From the NCBI GenBank assembly GCA_020912385.1, contig CP087208.1:3224001-3288000 (forward strand): 64,000 nucleotides of DNA, written 5' to 3'. Under the pieces are notes generated by a model, which saw only the letters and a program-made list of their open reading frames with translations, did not search any database and had not been told where the DNA came from. The position numbers were made by a program, and so were the translations under genes. The stretch comes from Neofusicoccum parvum (taxonomy: Eukaryota; Ascomycota; Dothideomycetes; Botryosphaeriales; Botryosphaeriaceae). Of this stretch, positions 56,452 through 64,000 are shown one piece after another (within the stretch, counting starts at the first letter, position 1; each line of letters begins with the position of its first letter).

Positions 56452-58503
56452 CTACGACGGCGAAAAGAAGCTGCCGTTGCCAAGCGGTTCAAAGTCCATT
56501 GGCATCCAGATGTCGGCGGGGATGTCCTGGCTCTGCAGCACGCCGTTCAGATCAGACGCAGCGCCGCTGTCGACGGTTTGCAGGTGCACAGACGAGGTCC
56601 AGGCCGTGGGCATGGCCATGTCCGAGGCAGCATCCGGCTCGGTGCTTCGCCAGCGGTCCCACCCGAGGGCGCGGAGCCGGGTCAGGGCATACGTGATCCA
56701 CTCGCCCATCTTCGCCTTCATGCGCAGCTGCCACTCGAACTCCTTCATGAGGGCGCGCAGCTCGTCCGACTCCTGGCGAGAGACGCTGGTGACGTTGAGC
56801 AGGCCCAGGAAGCAGCCGAGCATGGTCACGCAGCTGCCGGCAGCGAATGACCAGAACGACTCCATGTGCTCGGGCTGCAGCTGGGAAAGGAAGGCGGCGA
56901 TGGTGCGGGCTCTCTGCAGCTGGGTGGTCCGGAGGAACTGGAGAAACTGGGGGTCGGTGGTGACGGGGGCGTCCTGGGCGGCCCAGAGCAGGCGCCGGTG
57001 TATGGCGACGGTGGCGGCGTGGTGGATCAGATGGAAGCATCCGCCTGAGCACAGGCGGCCGGTCTGATAGAAGCCCAGGCGGAGCTCGGGCGGGAGGCGC
57101 TTGAGCAGGTCGGCCAGCTGGTGGCCCAGCGGCTTGGAGACCTCGAGGATCTGAGGCAGCGTGGTCAGCTCGTGCATGGCGCGGGCCGAGTAGAGGTCGC
57201 GCAGGATGTGGGTGCAGATGATGGCCAGGCGGGCCGTCTCGATGAACATGGCCTTGCCGTCCTCGATGCTGGGCTGCTCGCCCGAGTCCTCGTCCTGCGG
57301 GCCCTCGGAGAAGTCGGCGGGCTCGAGCATCTTCATGGCCCAGTCGGGCAGGTGGATCAGCGGGTGGGTGCCCAGGATGAGGGCGGAGAAGGTGTCCTGC
57401 ATGACGAGGGCCCAGGCGAGGCGCTTGCGCAGGCCGCGCTCCCACACGGGGATGGTCCAGTCGGAGCAGTCCAGATGCAGGCCGAAGTGCTGGCCGAGCG
57501 AGACGAGCGAGGCGGTGAAGGTGGCGATCAGGGCGTTGTTGGGGGCCAGCGGGTTCTGGTGGCGCTGCAGCAGCAGCAGGCCGGCCTGGATGGTGTTGAG
57601 GCGCGGGCGGCGGAAGGCCTCCTGCACGGCGCGGTGGGCCACGTCGGCGAGTGCGAGCTCGTCGATCTTCTCCTGCAGGATGAGGTTCTCGTCGTACATC
57701 CACCACTTGGCGGCCAGGCAGTAGACCGACGCCAGCAGCGGCGGCGTGATCTCGCGGTACGTGCGCAGGTACTTCTCGACGAAGACCTCCTTGTGCAGGA
57801 TGGGGAACGACGGGTGCACGATGCGGAAGTACAGCTTGACCAGGGTGGGCCCGTGGGGGCGCACCAGCGCCTCGACGTCGTCGATGGAGACCTGGTCGCG
57901 GTCGCGGCGCGGCGCGGACAGGCTGTCGGGGACCATGCGGAAGAGCACATCGTCGCGCACGCGGCGCAGCTGGGCGCGCGGGCTGACGAGCGCGGGCGGG
58001 TCGCGGGGCTGCGCGGGGTGCGGGTGCGGGTGCGGGTGCTGCTGCTGCTCGTCGGCGCTGAGCAGCAGCCAGTCGTGCTCGCCGTGCGGGCCAATGTAGG
58101 CGGAGAAGCGGCTCTTCTCGAGCCCCAGCGTCTCGGCCAGCAGCGAGCCGCGCGGGTAGTCGAACGACGTGCAGGGCGGCAGGTCGGGCCGGGCCAGCGG
58201 CGACTGGGCGCTGTCGGTCGACGAGGCGCGGCGCACCGCGCCCGGCGGCACCTGGCCCTGCGCGAGCTGCGCTTGGGCGGCGGCGGCGGGCTGGCTGAGG
58301 TCGGCGGTGCGGCTCTGCGGCGGGCGGCGCTTGGGCGGCGGCGGCTCGATGAAGGTGCACTCGGCCACGCCCAGCGACTGGCAGGTCAGGCACAGCGCGC
58401 TGCCGCTGGGCGCGACGCAGCGCTGCTTCCGCCGCCGGCACACGTCACATGCGCGGCTGGGCATGGTCGAACGCGAGGCGGAGGGCGTGGGCCGCGAGGG
58501 CAT
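56452..58503 (-). CDS. Zn2Cys6 transcription factor with Fungal_trans domain (DAL81-like layout)
   Basis: 683 aa, no intron. Binuclear zinc cluster near the N-terminus: ACDVCRRRKQRCVAPSG followed by LCLTCQSLGVAEC (aa 18-50), then a Pro/Ala/Gln linker and the Fungal_trans domain beginning LVKLYFRIVHPSFPILHKEV and including LLASVYCLAAKWWMYDENLI. This block resembles DAL81/TamA-type regulators of secondary nitrogen-source genes. It is divergent, with a 285-bp gap, from an isochorismatase-amidase fusion gene, which supports but does not prove a nitrogen-catabolic target. A 629-codon antisense-like frame on the same strand is a composition shadow. Confidence 0.85.
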   Translation of the reverse strand: MPSRPTPSASRSTMPSRACDVCRRRKQRCVAPSGSALCLTCQSLGVAECTFIEPPPPKRRPPQSRTADLSQPAAAAQAQLAQGQVPPGAVRRASSTDSAQSPLARPDLPPCTSFDYPRGSLLAETLGLEKSRFSAYIGPHGEHDWLLLSADEQQQHPHPHPHPAQPRDPPALVSPRAQLRRVRDDVLFRMVPDSLSAPRRDRDQVSIDDVEALVRPHGPTLVKLYFRIVHPSFPILHKEVFVEKYLRTYREITPPLLASVYCLAAKWWMYDENLILQEKIDELALADVAHRAVQEAFRRPRLNTIQAGLLLLQRHQNPLAPNNALIATFTASLVSLGQHFGLHLDCSDWTIPVWERGLRKRLAWALVMQDTFSALILGTHPLIHLPDWAMKMLEPADFSEGPQDEDSGEQPSIEDGKAMFIETARLAIICTHILRDLYSARAMHELTTLPQILEVSKPLGHQLADLLKRLPPELRLGFYQTGRLCSGGCFHLIHHAATVAIHRRLLWAAQDAPVTTDPQFLQFLRTTQLQRARTIAAFLSQLQPEHMESFWSFAAGSCVTMLGCFLGLLNVTSVSRQESDELRALMKEFEWQLRMKAKMGEWITYALTRLRALGWDRWRSTEPDAASDMAMPTAWTSSVHLQTVDSGAASDLNGVLQSQDIPADIWMPMDFEPLGNGSFFSPS

Positions 58504-58788
58504 GGCCTGGACGGAGGATGGACAGCAGCAGCAGCGCGGCCGCGCCCGAGGACTGCGCAGGCGCCCGATGTCGGTTCCGCGCTCTTTAAGGCCTATCGCC
58601 CGCCGCTCCGCCAGGCCGCCGCGCCCGCGTCGAGCTGCCCGCGGGCCGCGCGTGCCCCGCGGGCCAGCACCGCCCCGCCGCTACGCATACAAGAGCGCGC
58701 CTGCCCAAAGTATGCGGCCAGGGCCTGTTTCGCCCATCTCCGGGCTGGACGCGCTCGCGACGCCGCCGCCGGTCGCGTCTCGAACACC
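58504..58788. promoter_or_regulatory. Divergent promoter between regulator and amidase fusion
   Basis: 285 bp, very GC-rich, between start codons. Likely contains both promoters; no site assigned. Confidence 0.4.
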
Positions 58789-61047
58789 ATGGCCCCCTCG
58801 CTCGAGACGCCGCCGCACGTCGTCGCGGATCATGTCGACGGCCGCTGTGCTGCGCCGGCCAAGACCGCCGCCGACGACGCCCGCTGTGCTGCCGCTGACA
58901 CTGCCACACCCACTGCCACTGCAGGCCCCGCCGCCGCCGACCCGCCCCGGCCGGCCGTGGCCTTCGCCGCCGAGCCGTACGCGTTCAGCTTCGCGCCACG
59001 CAAGGCGGCGCTGCTGCTGGTCGACATGCAGCGCGACTTCCTGCTGCGCGACGGCTTCGGGCACATCCAGGCCGGCGATGGCGGCGTCGACGCAGTGCAG
59101 CGCACGATCGCGCCGGCGCTGGGAGTGCTGCGCGCGTTCCGGGCGCTGGGGCTGGCGGTGCTGCACACGCGCGAGGGCCACCGCGCCGATCTGCGCGACT
59201 GCCCGACCACGAAGCTTGTGCGCCAGGCCCGCGCCCCCCATTCGCGCCACGCCGCCGTCATTGGCGATGCTGCGCCCATGGGCCGCCTGCTCACGCGCGG
59301 CCACCATGGCCACGACTTCGTCGACGACCTGCAGCCGCGGCCCGGCGAGATCGTGGTCGACAAGCCCGGCAAGGGCTCCTTCTTCTCGACCCTGCTGCAC
59401 GAGCACCTCGTCGACCGCGGCATCACCCACCTGGTCGTGGCCGGCGTCACCGTCGAGTGCTGCGTCACCACCACCGTGCGCGAGGCCAACGACCGCGGCT
59501 TCGACTGCTGCATCCTGCGCGACTGCACCGACGGCTTCGTGCCCGCCTTCAAAGATGCCTCGCTGGACATGATCCACTTCTCCGAGGGCCTGTTTGGCTT
59601 CGTCGCCGACTCGGGCCCGCTGCTGGACGCCCTCGCCGCCTACCAGGAGACCCAGACGCCGCTGTCGTCGTCCGCGTGGGACGGCGCCTTCGACGTGCAG
59701 TCGCTGCGCCGCGCCTACGCCGCCGGGCTCTCCCCCGTCACTGTCGTCAAGACGGTGCTGGAGCGCATCGAGCACGGCCGCCACGATAACCCCTACATCT
59801 GGATCAACGTGGCCGCCGAGGCCGACCTCATCGCGCGCGCTGAGCATCTGGACGTCCATCGCAATCTCGACCTGCCCCTGTTCGGCATCCCCTTTGCCGC
59901 CAAGGACAACATCGACGTCGCCGGCCTGCCCACGACTGCTGCCTGCCCGGCCTTCAGCTACACGCCCTCGCAGAACGCCACTGTCATCGAGAAGCTGCTG
60001 GCTGCCGGCGCCATCCTGATTGGCAAGACCAACATGGACCAGTTCGCAACCGGCTTGGTCGGCGTGCGCTCACCGTACGGCGCCTGCCACTCTGTCTACT
60101 CGGGCGACCATGTTTCTGGCGGCTCCAGCTCTGGCTCTGCTGTGGCTGTGGCCCTCGAGCAGGTAACTTTCGCTCTCGGCACCGACACGGCGGGCTCCGG
60201 GCGCGTGCCCGCAGCCTTGAATGGCATCGTGGGCCTCAAGCCGTCCAAGGGCACTGTGTCCACCCACGGCGTCGTGCCGGCGTGCAAGACTCTGGACTGC
60301 GTGTCCATGTTCGCCAAAAGCATCGACGACGCCGAGACGGCATGGCTGGTTGCTAAGGGCTTCGATGCGGCCGACCCGTACGCGCGCTCGTCGCGCCCGG
60401 TGACCGCGCTCACCAACAGGGCTCTTCTGCAGCCCGAAGGCACCTATACTTATGCACTGCCCTCTGAAGATCTTCTCCTGACGCACCTCTCCCCTGAATA
60501 CCTCAAGGCGTTCAAGCGAGTCCAGGACGCCGTGCGGAGATTGCACGGTGCCCACGAAGTGCCCTTTGACTTCGACTCGTACCTGTCAGCCTCTGATCTC
60601 GTCTACAAGGGCGCCCACGTTGCCGAGCGAGCGTCAGCCCTGCGGCCGTTCGTGCAGCAGCCCGAGAAGCGCGCAGCCCTGCTCCCCATCACCCGCCAGA
60701 TCTTCGACCAAGCCTTCACCATGAATGCCGCCGACGCCTTCACCGATCTGCGCCGAGCTCGTGAGCACACGCGCATCATGGAGACCGAGTTCGACAAGTG
60801 TGACGTGGTCATCATGCCCACGGCCCCGCGCCACCCGACCTTCCTCGAGGTCGAGAAAGACCCGTACGGCCCGAACCTGGAGATGGGCGTCTTCGCGAGC
60901 GCCGTGAACGTCCTCGATCTGTCTGCCGTTGCCATCCCGGCCGGTCTCACCGACGGCATGCCTTTTGGCGTTTCCCTGGTGGGCCCGGCATTCCGGGAAG
61001 GTATGCTTTTGGAGGTTGCGAGGCGCTTGACGGCGCTGCTGGCATGA
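58789..61047 (+). CDS. Isochorismatase-like hydrolase fused to amidase (possible biuret/allophanate hydrolase)
   Basis: 752 aa, no intron; start at MAPSLETPP. Domain 1 (aa about 75-285) is a cysteine hydrolase of the isochorismatase family: Asp in LLLVDMQRDF, Lys in VDKPGKGSFF and the nucleophile in GVTVECCVTTT. Domain 2 (aa about 300-752) is an amidase-signature enzyme: Lys in FAAKDNIDVAG, the Ser region in SGGSSSGSAVAVA and the nucleophile region GTDTAGSGRVPA. The second domain resembles allophanate hydrolase (FGIPFAAKDNIDVAGLPTTA) but lacks its separate C-terminal domain. In biuret breakdown an isochorismatase-family enzyme makes allophanate, which the amidase splits, so the fusion could perform consecutive steps. 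Long frame upstream of the ATG is antisense to the regulator and not used. Confidence 0.85.
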   Translation: MAPSLETPPHVVADHVDGRCAAPAKTAADDARCAAADTATPTATAGPAAADPPRPAVAFAAEPYAFSFAPRKAALLLVDMQRDFLLRDGFGHIQAGDGGVDAVQRTIAPALGVLRAFRALGLAVLHTREGHRADLRDCPTTKLVRQARAPHSRHAAVIGDAAPMGRLLTRGHHGHDFVDDLQPRPGEIVVDKPGKGSFFSTLLHEHLVDRGITHLVVAGVTVECCVTTTVREANDRGFDCCILRDCTDGFVPAFKDASLDMIHFSEGLFGFVADSGPLLDALAAYQETQTPLSSSAWDGAFDVQSLRRAYAAGLSPVTVVKTVLERIEHGRHDNPYIWINVAAEADLIARAEHLDVHRNLDLPLFGIPFAAKDNIDVAGLPTTAACPAFSYTPSQNATVIEKLLAAGAILIGKTNMDQFATGLVGVRSPYGACHSVYSGDHVSGGSSSGSAVAVALEQVTFALGTDTAGSGRVPAALNGIVGLKPSKGTVSTHGVVPACKTLDCVSMFAKSIDDAETAWLVAKGFDAADPYARSSRPVTALTNRALLQPEGTYTYALPSEDLLLTHLSPEYLKAFKRVQDAVRRLHGAHEVPFDFDSYLSASDLVYKGAHVAERASALRPFVQQPEKRAALLPITRQIFDQAFTMNAADAFTDLRRAREHTRIMETEFDKCDVVIMPTAPRHPTFLEVEKDPYGPNLEMGVFASAVNVLDLSAVAIPAGLTDGMPFGVSLVGPAFREGMLLEVARRLTALLA

Positions 61048-62637
61048 CGGTCGCCTTAACGGTGGCCCGCTATAGCATGGATAGCTGTGGCGTTTCTGGA
61101 GATACCAATTTCTTGATTGTTTTTGCGTTTATTGGCGAGTCGTTCCTTGGGCACACTAACCCTGATCAGTAGCCCGGGGAAGCTTGCGTTTTCTCCCAGA
61201 CGACTGAATGATTACTATTTGCACGCACGAGGTCGGTCTGGAAAGTATTGCAGTATGTGCATACGTTCATGGGTAATTGTAGGGTTTGACCGTACGTAGA
61301 TGTGCAGGAAAACAGATGTAACCCGACATGGATGAGTGTTTCAACTGCCCATGCATGAACTTGTTGCAATACTTCCCGGACCGACCTCGTAAACCCAGAC
61401 AATCTTGGAGATCGGCGGACCTCTAGTTGGACGGAAGCTATTGCGAAACCTTTGCTGGGGAACTATAGCTGTGGCGTAAGCGGAACCAATTTAGTGCGGC
61501 CTGCAAGCATTCATTTCGAAGTGTCCTTCTCTTTTCTTGTAATGCTGGCATCGTTCAAACCGGGGCCAGGCATTGAGTTTCATGCTGGATCAACGTGCTT
61601 CACGTATCAACGCGACCTCGCTTCACGACGGGCGTGTCATATCTCCGTACGGACAACACGGTATTCGAAAAATCCCCCATCTCACGCCAACGCACTTCGC
61701 CTAGCCTCCAGCACCGAGACTAAGCACTTGGCTGTACCTCGCTGCACCGCCGCCCGCCGTAAGTGCAATGACTCGCATCCCGACGTGCTAGCCCGCGGGG
61801 CCCCTCCCTCGAATCCTTATCTGGACGTCGGGTCCGTGACGCTCCATTGGACAAGAGCACCACGACTACCAGGATGCATCCCTATTCGGTGTTGAGATAC
61901 AGCGAGGCCAGGGCAGCGATTGCTGGCCCACTGGCTCGCGCAATGAGACACCCCCGCGGGGGAAGCGCATCCGGCCTATCGCAGCCCCGACATGCTGCGA
62001 AAACTTAGTATCGACGACTTCTCGCTCCTGCGGGCTTCTGTTCGGACGGCTATCTCTCTGCTCGCTGCTGGCCGAATGCGGAGCGTCTGATCGAGCGACG
62101 GGTTTATCAACAGCCTGTCTGCCGTCTTCGACCCATCTCCCGGCCTTCTGCTGCTGGAGAACGGTCTGCTGGTCGTTCGTATTAACCGCCTGGAACCCCA
62201 ACACCGCCGCCTTCCAAGAAACCACCAGCCGTCAAACTTTGCTGCACGCCTGTCATCCGGCTAGCGGCATCACGCCGTCCGTCTCCAACTCATTTAGCGC
62301 GCGCCAGACCTCCGCCCTGTGGCGCCTGCCACTACCACGCTGCCACCCGCACCCCGAATCCAGACCAAGTCGAAAGGAGGCACCACGCGTGCAGCGTCAC
62401 ACGTCGAGACGCCCGAGTCAAGGCCCGGCACGACAAGGACCGCGGGGAGCGCTCTCCCGAAACCTCCGCGCGGATAGACTCCCCGTCGCCCAAACTGCAC
62501 GGCCACGCCAGACGCCACCGTTTGAAACGATCCCCCCTCTGATTGACTTTTTTTTTTTTTCTTTTGGCCCCAACCGCTCGGCTTTGAATCTCCTTGAATG
62601 TGATCCCGCACCGTCGCCAAGAGGAGACATCAGAAGT
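61048..62637. other. Intergenic, no gene recognised
   Basis: About 1.6 kb between the amidase fusion and the transporter gene, same strand. Open frames at 61452-61895, 62225-61866 (minus) and 62239-62991 have no recognisable domain. A T-rich tract at about 62548-62561 lies in the presumed transporter leader. Confidence 0.4.
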
Positions 62638-62924
62638 ATGGTTCAGCACGCCACCCCCAGCGCAGCAGCAGCCGCCGCCAAGCGCTGGGCGTCGGACAAA
62701 GCGGCGACGGCGAAGCGGCGGGCGACGTCGCGGGAGGCGTGGGTGCTGGAGAAGCAGACGGCGACGTTCGCGCCGGAGGGGACGTGGACGAACATCGACA
62801 ACGACGTCACGCCGATGGAGAGACGGACGTGGGGAGGGTGGAGCATCATCGGGTACTGGGTGAGTTGCCGTTCCCGAGTTCATTGCCTTCCCTGTTGTTC
62901 ACATTCGATCTCGACCGTCTACCG

Positions 62925-62960
<36 letters not shown>

Positions 62961-64000
62961 TACCCCCAAGCCAAGTGCCACCCTCCCCTAACGCCCCCGC
63001 TACAGATGTCCGATATCCTCTCCTCGCAATCCTGGTCCGGCGCCTCCGCCATCATCTCCATCGGGCTGACGTGGCGCGAAGCGCTCCTCAGCCTCATCCT
63101 CGGCACGGCCATCATCGCCATCCCGCTGTGCCTGAACGGGTCGGTCGGGGCCAAGCTGCACGTGCCGTACGCCGTGGCGGCGCGGTCGTCGTTCGGGTAC
63201 CTGTTCGCGCGGGTGCCGGTGGTGGTCCGCATGGTGACCGCGCTCTTCTGGCACGCGATCCAGACGTACTCGGGCGCGACGGCCATGACGCAGGTGATCC
63301 GCGCCGTGTGGCCGGGCTACCTGCGCCTGCCCAACCGCCTGCCCGCCGCCGCCGGCATCACCTCCCAGGAGATGACCAGCCACCTGCTGTTCTGGCTGGT
63401 GCAGCTGCCCGTGCTGCTGGTCCCGCCGCACCGCCTCAAGCCCTTCTTCGCCTTCAAGGCCGTCTACGTCTCGCTGGCCGCCGTTGCGACCGTCGTCGGC
63501 ATGTGCGTCAAGGCGGGCGGCGGCGGCGATATTTGGAGGCAGGAGAGCAGGTATTCCGGCGCCGAGCGGAGCTGGCTGATTCTGTATTTCATGACCAGCT
63601 TGACCGGGAGCTGGGCTACCATGGCGACCAATGTGGCGGACTACACGCGGTACCTGCGGCGGAGCGAGCACGTGTGGTGGCAGGCCATGCTGATGCCGGG
63701 CATCTCGACGTTCATCGGGGTCATGGGAATCGTGGCCACGTCGGCGAGTAAGGTGGTGTATGGAGGTGAGTTGAAGTGCGGGCACAGTGGGTCGCGAAGG
63801 AAATGGCAGGATGGGGAGAAGAGCTACAACCAACAGCACGGGACAAAACGCAAGGTCCTATGTGGGTGGTTGAGGTGTTCATCCGGATGACAATGATTGA
63901 GTCCACCTCTCTCTGCATCCGGACGAATGCTTCAATTGCCTACGAGCGAGGTGAAGCTGTGTATTTTCTCCGCGACTAGCTGTGCGGTGTCAATGCTGGA
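62638..64000 (+). CDS. NCS1-family nucleobase/allantoin-type transporter (3' part missing)
   Basis: Membrane transporter of the nucleobase-cation-symport-1 (Fur/Dal) family. Exon 1 is 62638-62859 and exon 2 is 63006-63765; the 146-nt intron joins IIGYW to MSDILSSQSW in frame. The N-terminus has the family landmark NNDVTP-like TNIDNDVTPMERRTW. Exon 2 supplies several membrane segments: ASAIISIGLTWREALLSLIL, RSSFGYLFARVPVVVRM, ALFWHAIQTYSGATAMTQ and WATMATNVADYTRYLRR, all typical of this family. A GTGAGT donor follows at 63766; no convincing acceptor is seen before the window ends, so the rest lies outside or in an unusually long intron. Substrate could be uracil, allantoin, uridine or similar. 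Position next to a putative amidohydrolase suggests nitrogen scavenging. Confidence 0.85.
62927..62960 (+). repeat. Poly-C tract of 34 in transporter intron 1
   Basis: Uninterrupted run of 34 C within the 146-nt intron, ending 45 nt before the acceptor CTACAG. Length may be inexact, since such homopolymers are hard to sequence. Confidence 0.8.

Noticed and set aside
56552..58441. 629-codon minus-strand frame overlapping the regulator
   Set aside because: Ala/Arg/Pro low-complexity translation; alternative frame of the recognised Zn2Cys6 gene.
57121..58788. Open frame upstream of the isochorismatase-amidase ATG in the same frame
   Set aside because: It is antisense to the Zn2Cys6 regulator, and its translation is a composition mirror of that gene. 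The ATG at 58789 gives the expected protein start.
1..64000. tRNA genes, rRNA and CRISPR arrays
   Set aside because: No cloverleaf-like box A/box B combinations or regularly spaced repeats were noticed by eye; a tRNAscan-type search was not possible.

Overview
The window looks like nuclear DNA of a filamentous ascomycete (Pezizomycotina; I cannot name the species). Genes carry short GT-AG introns of about 45-110 nt with CTGAC/CTAAC-like branch sites. The families are typically fungal: Zn2Cys6 and Fungal_trans_2-like regulators, a hybrid histidine kinase, a HeLo-domain protein, a Tad1/I-like LINE and RIP-marked Ty1/copia remnants. No tRNA, rRNA or CRISPR array was recognised.

Layout. 1-10.5 kb: two divergent helicase genes, a DDX60-like DExH helicase (minus, cut by the left edge) and a ZNFX1-like SF1 helicase with NFX1 and RZ zinc fingers (plus). 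11.6-20.1 kb: a candidate small secreted cysteine-rich peptide, a carboxymuconolactone decarboxylase-like protein, a cupin, a 3-hydroxyisobutyrate dehydrogenase-like enzyme, a small secreted protein and an FAD amine oxidoreductase-like enzyme. 21.1-24.7 kb: a hybrid histidine kinase with an apparent one-base frameshift in its receiver domain. 25.1-29.0 kb: a divergent pair, a single-pass membrane protein of unknown function and a large protein with a trypsin-like His/Asp/Ser pattern.

29.07-34.72 kb: a full-length LINE with both ORFs intact, an 18-bp target-site duplication and a short copia-derived segment at its 5' end, inside the duplication. 35-38.5 kb: a short-chain dehydrogenase and a transcription-factor-like gene. 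39.4-53.5 kb is a decayed accessory zone: a frameshifted BTB gene, a luciferase-domain gene that looks intact, a regulator truncated by an LTR, several copia remnants with C-to-T stops, a NACHT (NLR) fragment joined to a thioredoxin-reductase fragment, and a HET-S-like HeLo gene interrupted by one TAG and ending in an amyloid-like tail.

53.9-64 kb is GC-rich and orderly: a secreted beta-helix protein, then what looks like a nitrogen-scavenging group made of a Zn2Cys6 regulator, a divergent isochorismatase-amidase fusion (possible biuret/allophanate hydrolase) and an NCS1 nucleobase/allantoin-type transporter that runs off the right edge.

Most exon structures were inferred by eye from splice signals and reading-frame continuity. 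Totals divisible by three after splicing support many of them, but none is backed by transcript data.
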